Of a stretch of 64,000 bases of DNA, positions 23,658 through 35,974 are shown in pieces (positions within the stretch are counted from its first letter, which is position 1; every line of letters begins with the position of its first letter). Both the position numbers and the translations under genes were made by a program. The notes beneath the pieces are model-generated. The model was given only the letters and a program-made list of their open reading frames with translations, did not search any database and was not told the origin of the DNA. Source of the DNA: Miscanthus floridulus (Eukaryota; Streptophyta; Magnoliopsida; Poales; Poaceae); contig NC_089588.1 in assembly GCF_019320115.1 (NCBI RefSeq), positions 119,276,015 through 119,340,014 of the forward strand. The letters run 5' to 3'.

Positions 23658-26600
23658 TCAAAGCATGGACTCAATAATTCTTCCATTGGAACATCTGGCG
23701 GGTAGGTTTAAATCTTCCCACTCTGGATCATCAATTCTTGAGAAATATTCTTCAACGGCCTCGTCATGCACTTGTTCCAACCTTGGAGGCATCCACTGCA
23801 AGTCCCCCAAAAAAGATCACAATTATCGACAAGGTTGTATCAGATAGAGTAAGCTTCTGCCAACAATAAATTTAGATGGAGATGTGCTAAATAAGAAATT
23901 ATCTGAACCATTGGGTTTTTATCTTTATCTACTAGTATAGCCCTGCATCCCTGCAACGGGAATTGGATGTTACGTACTGAGATATTGCTGTGCAATGACA
24001 ACGAAGTATAGAGCACAGTAATGCTGATGTCCATATTTACCTCAAAGAAGTCCGGGCTGAAGTCACCACGCATGACATGGCAAACCATTCTATATTCCCG
24101 ATGCAAGCACTCCCCAACAGTTTGAGTTCTCCCTTCTCTTATCTGAATTCCACGTTAACAAAACAAATAATGAGACAACTATATATATTCAGGTGGACAC
24201 AACTGAGGTGGTAGGCTAATAATGCCAATTTGAGATGGTTTCTAGAGGATACCGATCTCAGAGAGATTTTCAAACTAGTAGGAGAAGCCTTTTTCAAATA
24301 CTGGATTGTCGCAGCAACCCATTCATCAGCCAAGCCTGAGGCCACTTGCTCCTGACATGGTAAATATGTATTTATTAATTTTTCAGAACATAAAACCTGA
24401 ACCCATAAAAACCTGCAGTTACTGTAACAAACTCACAAGAGTGGATATAATTTCCTCAACTGTCCTTTTAGAAAAGCATTTGTTGATGATTTCCAACCTG
24501 GGGTGCACCAGATAATTAAAAAAAAAGTGAAATTATGAATCAGTCGTATTTCAGTCATTCAATCAGTAACACCCTTACCTATTCAAGGAACTGTTTTCTT
24601 TCAGTGATGGCTGTTGAGTAAACTGATCGATAGTACTACACACAACAACAGGATTCGAGGTGTCCACCTTTTTAAGGGATTCTTCCAGCAATAGCAGCCT
24701 CTGGGAAACAAAGTCAGTATTTACTAGGAGTTGTAGACTGATATACCACATACAGGACCTTAACGATGCAGGCCAAAAAAATATTGAAAGCATGCAAAAT
24801 GCTATATCAATTAGGTCAGGATTTCTGTAGCATGTTCCAAACAATAATAACCAGAAATGTAACAGCAAACATCATAACTGGAAGAATATTTTGGTAGCTA
24901 AGTTAAATTTATGTTACAAGTGAACATACATTTGACGGGACAAAATGAGTCGCCAGACCACATGCAAGCATTTCCGCACCATCCAATCTGGCACCAGAAA
25001 GACCAACATACTCCCCTGTAGAAAATCAAGATAACATTTTTGTTACTTCTACCACCAACTAGAAGGTTGACCTAACGAAGTACAACTAGTTAATATAACG
25101 GAACTGACACTAATACAGAGATGGGCTTTACTCCCGGTGGAGAACCCCCTCTAGTCCCGGTTCTCCACCCGGGAGTAAGCATCCGGGACTAAAGGGTCTA
25201 CCTTTAGTCCCGGGTCAAAAACCGGGACTAAAGGGGACCTTTAGTCCCGGTGCGTAACATCAACCGGGACTAAAGGTTCTCCCAGCTTTAAAAAAATAAT
25301 GCCTCCCACCGTTGCGTCCCGTGAGATTCGAACCCAAGACCTCATGCATTGCCTCGCGCGTAGCTTACCACCCCACCTACACAACACATTTAACAATGGA
25401 TGTGATGCTTCCCTTTTGAACTAACCCATCGGGGGACCTTTAGTCTCGGTGCGTAACACCAACCGGGACTAAAGGTCCTTTAGTCCGGGTTGGTGTTACC
25501 AACCGGGACTAAAGAGTCTACCTTTAGTCCCGGTTGGTGTTACCAACCGGGACTAAAGGTTTGAGGACTTTTAGCCGTTGGGCAGGGACCTTTAGTCCCG
25601 GTTGGAGACACCAACCGGGACTAAAGGTCTCTCTAGTCCCGGGCGCAAAAAATGTCGGGACTAAAGTCCATTTTTGCTTCGGATAAAAGGTCTGTTTTCT
25701 ACTAGTGTGATAAATCAAATAGAAAACAAGAAACTTGGTGACTGTTTTTTCTCTATATATATGATTATATGCCCACAATCACTTATATTATTGCATATAT
25801 CATTTGCACAAGAAGCTCATGGTAACTCTTAAACTGCAACTTAAAGAAGAGTACGATCATGAATAATATTACTAGACTGTTACAAATATCGAGCAATATA
25901 AAATACATGGCAATGGCAAGACTACATGTACTTTAACTTAATAAAGAAGAGAGATACTAGATTACAATAGAACCCAGGGAGCCGAGATAGAAAATATGAG
26001 GCCCCTACATCTGGAAACAGACCCAGAGCTGTTTCTGGCATTGCAAAAATCTGCATGAATATTCCAAATGTAAATGATCTAGATTTTGGCACTTGAGAAT
26101 ATTATGATTTTCCAATAAAAAGAAAGCAAGCTTTTCTATGCTCCAAGTGATTAGAAGAACTACTAGCACCGATCAAGATCACAAAAAGGAAAGTATGTAC
26201 CATTACTGAAACCTGTTCCAGTAAACATTGGGGCATAATAATATTTATCAGCACTAACACAAAACTATTTTATAAGACATCCTCTCTGATTAACGGAGAT
26301 GGGCACATCAAAATACCGCCTCCGTGAATGTCCAGGCGGCCTCTAGGCAAATGCCCGCCTCTGAAGATTATTTACCGAGGCAGGCGTCTTAGGACATCCT
26401 TCTCTGTAAATCGATTTCTAGAAATGGGCATGTTTGGATGCCCATCTCCAATATTAATAGAAACAGGAATTCTAAGTGTCCATCTCTAAAAATCAATTTT
26501 CAGAGGCGGGCGTCCAATGTTGTGTGTCTCTAAAAATAGTTTCAACAAAAACAATTTATAATTTTTTTCATACGAACTCAGATGAGGACAAACTTTATTT

Positions 26601-27988
26601 CAAATTGTGGCACTCAACACGATGTACAACTTTGTGCTTGAGGAGTTTTTGAATTCATGGAATTTAAAATTTATATTTACATTTTTAATCAACCTCCGAT
26701 GTTGACATAATTTAAACCAAAGTTGTAGTTCTCAATATAGTCTACCTTTGTAGTTGAATATTTTCTTTTGTTTCAAGTCATTTAGAGTCCCAAATATGTG
26801 TTCTAAATTCATAAAATTTTAATTTCAAAATTTAGAATACCTAAATGGCATTGAATGTTCACATAGTTACCACCAAAGTTTTAGTGGCTGTCCTGAAGTC
26901 TATATGTTTGCTGTTGATATATTTTTTATTTGAACTTTTTTAGTGTCTCAAATTTTTGTTTTAAATTCACATATTTTGATATTCAATTTTATGAAATTTT
27001 AAACAATCTGCGATGGAGACACATCCTATACAAAAGTTGTAGTGCTTGACAAGATTTAAAACTTTGTAGTTGAAATTTTCTTATTGGAGTTCATTTGGTA
27101 GCCAAAATATTCAATATAAAATTAAAAATGTTGATATAAAAAGACATCCTATATATAGTCACAAATGAGTGTGGAGTATAGTGGTAAAGAGGTGTTATTT
27201 CTGAGCACTATATCGCACACTCAGCCTCTGGAAATGGCCAATTAATAGTGACCATTTGCCAGAGGCAGACACACTGCCTTAACAGAAAATGACCGTCTCT
27301 GAGAATAATTCTTGTACTAGTGCAAAAAGGTAGAGAAAGGCTGTGATGATGTGTCCTTTTTATGGCTAATATTTCACATGAATGTTTTCAGCAGAACCTT
27401 AATTACAGAAGATCTCAACCTGCGTCATGACAAGTGGATTTTTTGTGCTTCATAACTAAAGCTCATCTTGAATAAATAAGTACAAAGCAACGACGTCAAA
27501 AAAAATTCACTTGAGTTTGGTTTCTAGTATATACCGTGTTATCAGTGGCAACACGAAATCTTCCATGTAATGAAACACCAGCACCTCCACCCATGACAAT
27601 TCCAGTAAGAAGAGAAACCTGTAGTTAATAAATTGTCTAAACATTTAGAGGCAATGAACAGAGAAGAGTGAATAATTAGAATTAATCGATGGGAAGGGAT
27701 ATAGCTAGCTCGCCTGAGGTTTGATATAGGTTGCAATTATGTAGTTTAACAAATATAGATCTCGGAAGAAATCAGCACCCCATTTCCAACTTTCTAATTT
27801 AAGAATTAAACACACAAGACATGTAACATGGGTGTTGAGTCAGGTAACACAAGATGGTGAAAACATGTAAAGAAATCAACATTTGGCAATAGATACTGCA
27901 GAGACATTCTAAAGAAACAGTTACCGTTATGTATAGACCGGACACAGCCAGTAATATCACCTCCAGCACAAAATGCTCTTCCTTTACC
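23658..27988 (-). CDS. 3-hydroxyisobutyryl-CoA hydrolase-like protein (CHY1 family), 5' part missing
   Basis: Crotonase-fold acyl-CoA thioesterase family; relatives act in peroxisomal or mitochondrial valine and acyl-CoA breakdown. Eleven exons (minus, 5' to 3'): 27925-27988, 27714-27793, 27535-27618, 25966-26050, 24930-25015, 24579-24700, 24437-24497, 24253-24351, 24041-24142, 23909-23950, 23658-23795; 320 codons plus TGA, phases all fit. Seen: the oxyanion-hole loop [11 protein letters not shown], the [11 protein letters not shown] loop, and [15 protein letters not shown] with the Glu and Asp expected in the active site. It ends ..IIESML; SML is a weak peroxisomal signal of plants. The intron after 27714 starts with GC, not GT. 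About 60 N-terminal codons were not found up to 43980, so the gene may be broken. Closest relatives I recall are of the Arabidopsis At1g06550 type. Confidence 0.85.
25108..25707. mobile_element. Small non-autonomous CACTA element (600 bp) in an intron
   Basis: Begins CACTAATACAGA and ends ..TTTTCTACTAGTG, flanked by TGA on both sides (25105-25107 and 25708-25710). Inside are many inverted pairs of TTTAGTCCCGGTTGGT and its complement. It lies in an intron of the hydrolase-like gene. A GC-richer core near 25310-25370 is not coding. Confidence 0.88.
26252..27322. mobile_element. Second non-autonomous CACTA-like element (about 1.07 kb) in an intron
   Basis: Begins CACTAACACAAAAC and ends ..TTCTTGTACTAGTG. 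Flanking triplets are CAG and CAA, an imperfect target duplication. Sub-terminal parts repeat short forms of GAGGCGGGCGTC / GCCCGCCTCTG and CCATCTCTAAAAAT. No ORF. It lies in the intron before the IFAMPET exon of the hydrolase-like gene. Confidence 0.75.
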
Positions 27989-28019
27989 CTGAAAACAAGT
28001 CATGCTTCAACACTACGAC

Positions 28020-28485
28020 AAACATTGAGATCAAGAGACAGCTTCCCAGAGGTAGTAAAATTATGTTATTATCACATCAATTTAAAATAGCAAATAGAAG
28101 GAAAGGAGAAACAAACTGAATTGATGAAAGAAAAGCATGTTACAGTAAACTCTACCTCTCGGTAACAGAGTAAAATGCTTCACCTCTACCTCTCGGTATT
28201 ATCTATTTTGACAGAAGCTAGCTTGGGCAACTCATATTCTATGTGACTGCCTTGCTGCATGGTAATTTCTATTGGAGAAACACAACACATTTACGTCCCA
28301 TTTTGGCGTCGTGCTAAATGGCTTCAGTTCCTTGCTACAGTGGAGAGCTGAAGCCAGTGAAACCAAATATAGTTGTTTCACTTGGTCCTAGTTCATTTGG
28401 AGAAAAAAATGAAAACAACTCCTTACTACAATGCACAAAGGAGTCGGAGCCGGTCAAAGCTCCATGAGACGAAGCCTAATAGACA
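28020..28485. other. Non-coding flank of the first visible hydrolase exon
   Basis: I looked here for the missing 5' exons on the minus strand and found no open frame with splice borders. 28140-28230 repeats CTCTACCTCTCGGTA twice; 28310-28470 has the look of a decayed MITE. Nothing else. Confidence 0.45.
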
Positions 28486-28985
28486 TGTAGCACCCGATTT
28501 TAAGAACAAAACCAGATACACACCATATATAAGCCCAGAAAGTCAATTCTCACATATAGCTACAAATAAGGGTAATATCAATAGACAATGCTTAATATAT
28601 AACGTACCTAGTATAAAGAATATAACCTTAGATAGCAAACAGCGGAAAGACAACTCCGATCTTCGGGTGAAGACTGCAATTCCACAGGGACAACTGACTG
28701 GTTGATCACAAGTCTAATTCCTCTAAACTCTAGCAATCTGATACCCATATGGGATTTTTTTTAAAGATTTAAAAAGTAAAGCAAGCGTAAGTACATGTCG
28801 TACTCAACAAATATAACATGGGGTTCATGAGGCTCAAAAGGCTGACACTGGTTTAACTGCGATTAGCTTTTAATGAGTCATCTTTTAGCTATTGGATGGC
28901 AACAAGTTTATTCACAAGCCCATATAAACACATGATCAGGTAAACATGAATAATGAATAGCATAAACAGCAATCATTAGTGAGCA
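28486..28985 (-). mobile_element. Truncated copy of the 1-2064 LTR, inverted
   Basis: Starts TGTAGCACCCGATTTTAAGA and runs in strong similarity to the minus strand of 1558-2064 (for example the CTCATTAAAAGCTAATCGCAG region), stopping at about 28985 where unrelated GC-rich sequence begins. It is therefore a roughly 500-bp LTR end cut off by a later event. Confidence 0.85.
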
Positions 28986-29302
28986 TCTCCCACGCCACCC
29001 GCTCCCATGCTGCCCGCCCACACGTGAGGACCGTCTGTCCGCTCGCTGGCGCCTCAGCAGCTGTAGCAGGCGGCTGCGGCAAGTGGATCCCAATCAACAT
29101 GTGAAACATCCGATCTACTTTTGCAATATTTGGATGAAACCCTTGTAACATACGGCTGAAATAGCTGAAACACTTGCAATATACGTATGAGACATTTGCA
29201 AAACAACAGAAAAACTTGAAAACACATGTAGCCATTGCAAACATTGCAACATCCACACGAAAACACTTGCAACATACGTATTAAAACACTTGAAACACTT
29301 GT

Positions 29303-29400
<98 letters not shown>

Positions 29401-29930
29401 CATCCAGATCTACTTTTACAACATCCTGATGAAACGCTTGCAACATACGTCTGAAATAGATGAAACATTTGGAACATACATCTGAAACACTTGAAACATA
29501 AGCTTGCAACATGTGCTTTCAGCGCAATGGCCTGGACGAATGGAGGTTCGTCGTTGCGGAGCTCGACGCCAGCGCAGAGGTCGGCGGCGGCGCATGGAGT
29601 TCTCTGCGGTGCGGAGGTTAGCAGCGCATGGAGCTCGCGGCGGCGCAAAGGTCCGGCGTGGGCATCACGTCGTCGGATGGAGCGCAGCCACGGCAGGAGG
29701 CGTGAATCAGGGCGGGGGCTCGGGGTGACGCGGAGGTCGGCTGCGGCGCAGAGGTCCAGCACGGGCATTTCACTGGCGGATAGAGCGCAGCTGCGGCAAG
29801 AGGCGCGACTCTAGGCAGGGGACGTACGGTGGGCGGCACGGGCTGGGATGTGCGGAGCGCAGCGCGGGCAGAGTAGGGTGGTCCGGTCTGTCCGTCCATC
29901 CGTCCGGACGACCTGCAGGGAGCATTTCAG
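28986..29930. repeat. Degenerate GAAACACTTGCAACATACG repeat with (TA)n core and GC-rich flanks
   Basis: Short phrases such as GAAACACTTGCAACATACGT, ATCTACTTTTGCAA and GAAACATTTG recur irregularly at 29085-29300 and 29400-29520 around the microsatellite. 29520-29930 is GC-rich with repeated GGAGGTCGGC / GCGCAGAGGTCC phrases. It has the character of a grass dispersed repeat; family unknown. Long ORFs across the TA run are artefacts. Confidence 0.5.
29304..29398. repeat. (TA)n microsatellite
   Basis: About 95 bp of almost pure TA, broken once by a G near 29329. Likely a cruciform-prone, length-variable tract. Confidence 0.95.
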
Positions 29931-30399
29931 CTCAACATAACATGTGCACAATATCCTAGCAAAAATCTTGAATGATGATTGTCGTGACAGGATTTTTTTT
30001 TACTAATTGTTTTTTCATGCTTGCGGCGTCAGGATAAAGAAAGGAAAGGCCAGCCGAGATATTCTTTGTTTTTCCATTATTTTTAATTATATAAATATAT
30101 TATTACATTTAAAAATATATCTTTTTTTAAAATCAAGGGGTATGATTTGTTCCAGATATTACTTCTTGAGGAGTAAAGGATGTACCGTAGCAAATTTTTA
30201 GATTGCTTCGTTGAAGCACCTCTAAAGTTTACTAGGTATTTTAGGAGAGTGGAGACACATGAATTTTTAGATTGCTTCTATGAATAAAAGGTGTTGTCTC
30301 CAATAAATTATTTTTGTACTAGTACGTGTATTGTGCACGTGATATATATGTCAATAATTTTGAAATGTAAAATAATGAATATACTAACTGTATTTTTTT

Positions 30400-31241
30400 T
30401 AGAAAATCGGGTTTATATTTCACATAAAGTTTTTGGTGATTACAGCCCAAATATTACAAGAACACCCTAGAAAGGAACGGAAATTACAACTCGGTCCTTG
30501 TAAACACCTCCAGGTCTGCCTCGCCGCCGCCGGCCAGAGCACACTGCTTGAAGCCGACCTTCTCTCCGGCGAAGAAACAAAGTTTTTTGTTGCCGTCTTG
30601 TATAGCACGTCGACCCGACCTGCTTTGTAACCACAGAATGACCCGGCTGGAAAAGATGGCCGTCGGCCATCACATCGTTGGACACCGAGTAATCTAACGT
30701 CTCAAGGACCAGAGCCCCCAGCACACCGAACGATGATGAACCCCAAAGGGGAACTGAACCACCAAAGAAGGTGGGATCCAAACCCCAGTCCGGTTTCTCC
30801 TCGAGTTGGTAGCCATACCTTCCGAATCTTCCGCCAGCGACGATGAAGAGGAGGAAGGGACAGAACCTGATGCTACCACTGCTCGCGAAGTCGGGGAAGT
30901 CGCCGGAGATGTTGGAGAGGCCCACGTCTAAAGTCGACATGGCATCCTCGTCGCATCCCCACTGTCGGTCGCTAGAGCTGCAGCAGCATAGGAAGACAAG
31001 ACCATGCCTTAGCGCCGGCACAGTCAAATACCTGATACGGTCGCCTTCCGTGCAGGCAAGGAAACCGGCGTAGACGTCGAAGGAGCTGGCCCCGAACAGG
31101 CACGAACTAACCTCGACGCATCCACGCCGTCGCTCGCCGAAGACGCAGCAGCACCAGTAGAAGGATCCACGTCACACCTCCGGCATGGATAAACCTATCC
31201 CTAACCTACTTAAACCAAACCAAATAGTAGTGGGTATATAC
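30400..31241 (-). mobile_element. Poly(A)-ended retroposon-like sequence, left part
   Basis: Read on the minus strand it ends ..CCCGATTTTCTAAAAAAAA at about 30401, like a reverse-transcribed RNA. It carries a minus-strand open frame at 30467-31027 of about 186 residues with no family I recognise. The CACTA-B element has inserted at 31241/42190 (TSD TAC), so its upstream part continues at 42190 to about 42340. It could be a LINE end or a retrocopy. Confidence 0.45.
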
Positions 31242-31259
31242 CACTACTACAGGAATCAA

Positions 31260-31560
31260 TTTGCGCAGCGTGGCCAAAATACGCTCCGTGGCGGGCACCT
31301 TTTTTGCCCGCCACGGTTAACCGGTGGCCGGCCAGCGAGGCCGGCCACCGGGGCGCCCGCTGCGGGAAATTGGTTTACCGCGGCGGGCAACCTTACCTGC
31401 CCGCCGTAGGAAATAGTTATTTACCGTGGCGGGCGGTATGAATCGCCCGCCGCGGTTAATACGGTTTACCATGGCGGGCTCTTTAAACCGCCCGCCGCGG
31501 TAAAGACTTGATTTACCGAGGCGGGCGATTTATGTTGCCCGCCGCGGTAAAGCCTGTACA
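31260..31560. repeat. CACTA-B left sub-terminal repeats
   Basis: Inverted and direct copies of TTTACCGCGGCGGGC / GCCCGCCGCGGTAA. Probable binding sites of the second gene's product. Confidence 0.9.
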
Positions 31561-31951
31561 AATACAGAGCACAGACCCTCCTTCTTCTCCACGGGTCTTC
31601 CTCCCTCAAAACTCATGGGGGGAGGCTTTGCCCTAAAATTTGAGGAAACTTTTGATTTGAGTTGAAGGGCTTGGATTTGTGGGAGGAGGACATCATAAGA
31701 GGTTCATAAAGGCTCTCCCTCTCTCCTTCCATCCTCTCTCTCTATTTCCATCACCTAGAGTTCTCTTTAGATCTAGATCTAGATCAATTTTAATGGAAAA
31801 AATGATGTCATGTATTTCTTTAACTTTAGATTCATCATAGATGCATGCTTCATCTTTCACATCGTCATTTCCTCTCTTTTTCATGATTTTGGATGTAAAA
31901 ATCATCAATTTCTCCTAATTCTTCTTTATTTAATGTTGATTGTGATGGATA

Positions 31952-34900
31952 ATGTTCGCAGATATGATGGATAGATCGGAATGGATGTACCGGATTGATA
32001 GAGTGAATGATCTGCGGTACCTCTTTGAATTAAGGAAGTTTATTGCGGCTGGTAAAGCTCACCGTGAGAGACTGAAGCGGATGACAACCATATGTCCATG
32101 TTCTCGTTGCAAGAACCTGAAAGCCCACCGAGACAGCGAGGTGCAAACTCATTTGATCATGTATGGTTTCATCGAGGGCTACACAGTCTGGACATTTCAC
32201 GGCGAAAGAGTTGGTGCGAGTGGCGGTGCATCTGGAGTTACCTCTTCGACGCCGACGATGACAGCACCACCGGTGAATAAAGATCCTTCCGCAGCAGCTG
32301 CGCCAGCCGACAGTGACAACAGTTGTCGTGATTACATCACGGTGGATGATCTAATGCAAGACATGGCCGACGAAGCCGGCGACGGTGGTGATGGTCAGGG
32401 TACTGTGAGCCAACCCGAGGATGTGCAGCTTGTTGAAGATCTAGTCAAACACTTCGATGAAGACGATATTGTGTTGGGTTGCCCAAAGTGGTTGGAGAAT
32501 TTCAGAGAGTTGAAACAGGCGGCAGTTGATCCTCTCTATAAGGACAGCGGCGATTGTCCAAAGGAGTGCACGGCGCTCCGTTTTAACCTCCATATGTTGA
32601 TGTTGAAGGCTCGTCATGGTTGGTCTGACACTAGCTTCAATGAGTTGTTAAGCTACCTTGCCACCACGTACCCAATGGCTAACAAGGTGCCCGCCAATAC
32701 TTATCAGGCCAAGAAGCTGATCCGGCCAGTGGCGATGAAGCTTAGAAAGTTTGATGCATGCCCTAACCACTGCATCCTGTATCGGGGCAATGAGTATGAG
32801 AATTTGACGAGTTGTCCGCACTGCGGCTTTAGTCGGTACAAGAAAAATGCTGGATGTCGCGTGGATGCAGAAGACGAGGGAGGCTTGTGGGGTGGTCGGA
32901 AGAAGAACAAGAAGGGGGCAAAGAAGAGCAGTGTGGCCAAACAGATCTCGGCTCAGAAGGACGATGAAGAAGAGGGTTACACGCACAGGAAAAGTCCAGC
33001 ACTGTCGGTGTGGTACCTGCCCGTGACCGATCGCCTGCGTGCAATATTCGGGAACCCGTACGATGCCAAGCTCATGTCCTGGCATGCATCTGCTGACCGC
33101 CTAAACGACGATGGCAAGCTACGGCACCCATCCGATGGCAAGCAGTGGAAGAATTTCGACGAGGCCTACCCGGAGTTTGGCAAGGAGCCCAGGCATGTTA
33201 GGTTCGCGCTAAGTACCGACGGGATGAACCCGTTCGGTGAGCTTAGCAGCTCGCATAGCACTTGGCCCGTCGTGCTCACCATGTACAACCTACCTCCCCA
33301 TCTATGTCAGAAGCGTAGGTACCTTATGCTGACCATGCTTATCTCCGGACCGAAGCAGCCCGGCAACGATATAGATGTGTTCCTGGAGCCGTTCATGGAG
33401 GAAATGAAGATACTATTTGATGTTGGGGTCCAGATGGTGGATGCATCCCGCAAGGAGAAGTTCACACTAAAAGCAATCATCTTTGTCACCATCACCGATT
33501 ACCCCGGTCTCTTCTCACTGTCGGGGTAGATCAAAGGGAAGACCGGCTACGTAATTTGCATCGACGGGACCTGCTACACTTACCTTAAGGGATCCAATAA
33601 GATGGTGTACACGAGGCATAGATGGTTCCTCGCAAAAAATCATAGGTATAGAAGAAGTATTATGAACAAATACTTTGACAATCAGGATGAGCCGCAGCGT
33701 GATCAACCGACGCAGACTAGTTGGGGGACAAAGGTGTATGAGATGGTCAAGGACATGGATCAGGTGGAGTTTGGAAAGAAGAAGAAGCCGCCTAAAGAGG
33801 GGAGCAAGCAGACAAGGAAGCGAAAGCGGGACTAGACGGAGGAAGTCCCCTCCGCCGTTCCTTTCAAGAAGAAGTCAATTTTCTTCAAGTACCTGTCGTA
33901 TTGGAAAACACTGAATACACCACATGTCATCGACTGCATGCACCTGGAGAAAAATGTCTTTGAAAGCACGATCGGTGTCCTGCTGGACATCAAGGGCAAG
34001 ACAAAGGATGGTATTAAGTCACGGACGGATCTTATCAATCTGGGCATCAGGCCGGACCTTCACCCGGGACCGCCTCAGAACGGTAAAGTCGATATCCCGG
34101 GTGCGGCCTGCAACCTAACGCAAGACGAGAGGACGGCTTTTCTTAAGTTGCTTAGGGGTATCAAGGTGCCGACTGGTTTCTCTTCCAACATCAAGAGCCT
34201 GGTCTCCATGAAAGACCTCATAATGACCGGCTACAACTCACACGACTGCCACATCATGCTGACGGTGTTCCTACCAATTGCGATTAGGGCTATCCGCCCA
34301 GAGTACGTGAAGATGGTCATCACACGGATGTCATACTTCTTTAATCGCATCACTCAGAAGGTCATTGATAAGGCTGAGCTGCCTGCCCTGAAGGAGTTCA
34401 TCGCGGAGACCCTTTGCCAGCTCGAGATGTGCTTTCCACCATCTTACTTTGATATTATGCCACACCTAATGATGCATATGGTCGATCAGATCCATCAACT
34501 AGGCCCCGTGTACCTACACCAGATGTGGACGTATGAGCGGTTCATGTCCACCCTCAACGGATACGTCCATAACCGCGCTTACCCGGAGGGCTCTATGATC
34601 GAGGCATACACAACGGAGGAGGCCGTGAACTGGTGTATGAGGTACATAAGAGATGGGAGGGTGATTGGGTTGCCTGTCCATCACCACGAAGGCAAAACCT
34701 CAGGGATGGGGTGCACAGGCCGAAAAGTGCGCACCGATGTGGCAAACCGAATGGTGCAAGAAGCTCATTACAGCATCCTTCATCAGTTAGTGAGCATGGA
34801 GAAATATATTGAAAAGAACCTGGAAGAGATCCGCGCCGCTAATGATGGACAACGCACGGAGGCATGGGTCCAGAACCATCACAAGAGCAATTTTGTAGAG

Positions 34901-35554
34901 TGGCTCAAAGAGCAACACATACCCCTTGAAGGATGCCCTGATGAAGATACAGAGACCATTAAGAGGCTTGTGTTAGGCCCATCCAGCCAAATCACCACGT
35001 GGCAAGGGTATGATGTCCAGGGCTACAGGTTCCACATGAAAGACAAGGACAAGAAGAGCTTGGCACAGAACTGCGGTGTTCGATACGAGGGCGAAGTAGA
35101 GTACATGGGCCAGAGGAGGCAATACTATGGGTAAGTTGAAGAAATATGGGAACTTGACTACGGCCAGAACCTACGCATAACCGTCTTTCATTGCCAGTGG
35201 GTCAAACCGAATGCGGTTGCAGTGGACAGTTATGGGCTAACCACCGTGGACCTCAAAAGTATCGGCTACAAAGATGACCCGTGGGTACTAGTAACCAATG
35301 TCGCACAAGTGGCCTACTATATATATGCAGAGGACCCAAAAAGGCATGTGGTTGTGTCCGGAAAGCAGTGGATTGTGGGAGCTGATGGGGTGCAGAGTCC
35401 CGAACAATACAACAACTACGCAGAGCTCGAGCTTTTTACCGATCATCCAAAGAAGATCAAGGCCGTCGAGGACCGATTCAACAAGTCCAGGATGATGCCG
35501 TGGGCCCGCCCCGATGGTGAGAAGAGGACGGTGAAAGCACCTGCACCAAAATGA
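31952..35554 (+). pseudogene. CACTA-B TNP2-type transposase with three nonsense codons
   Basis: One frame of 1,201 codons from the ATG at 31952 (31964 or 31967 are other choices) to TGA at 35552, with no frameshift. Order: transposase-associated domain (about residues 6-90, CPCSRCKN.., GFIEGYTVWTFHGE), Transposase_21 (CILYRGNEYENLTSCPHCGF, LSTDGMNPFGELSSSHSTWP, ISGPKQPGNDIDVFLEPFME), DUF4218 (MPHLMMHMVDQI..NRAYPEGSM) and DUF4216 (VFHCQWVKP). Breaks are TAG at 33527-33529, TAG at 33833-33835 and TAA at 35132-35134; each can be one C-to-T change from a Gln codon. An upstream intron may end at AG 31961. Confidence 0.88.
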
Positions 35555-35639
35555 TTTATGTATCCCAGAGACATATATGTAATAATATAGCTCGATCTAT
35601 TGAAGACAAGTTTTGTAACTTATTATTAATATCATGGAA

Positions 35640-35960
35640 CCATACTACTCTACTAGTACTACTGAATCTACTACTACTACTATACAATACTACTCTACTA
35701 GTACTACTCAACCTACTACTACTATAGAATACTACTACTATCTATTGTACTAATACTACTCTCTACTACTCACATGTACTCTACTACTACACAGCACTAC
35801 TCTACTACTACTACACAGTACTACTCTACTACTACACAACACTACTCTCTACTTACACAACACTACTCTCTACTTACACAACACTACTCTCTACTACATA
35901 GTACTACTCTACTACTACACAACACTACTCTCTACTTACACACTACTTACACAGTACTAA
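35640..35960. repeat. ACT-rich microsatellite-like tract
   Basis: Irregular TACTACTCTACTAGTACTACT runs behind the transposase stop. A similar tract lies at 37195-37500. Confidence 0.85.
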
Positions 35961-35974
35961 ATATCAGTGCCCAT

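Noticed and set aside
29054..29768. Long Tyr-Ile repeat proteins
   Set aside because: They come from translating the (TA)n tract.
30467..31027. N-terminal exon of the hydrolase-like gene
   Set aside because: The translation has no crotonase-like sequence and lies within a retroposon-like unit with a poly(A) end.
31260..31560. CRISPR-like or riboswitch-like hairpin array (TTACCGCGGCGGGC)
   Set aside because: The same motif occurs at both ends of CACTA-B and is typical of its sub-terminal regions.
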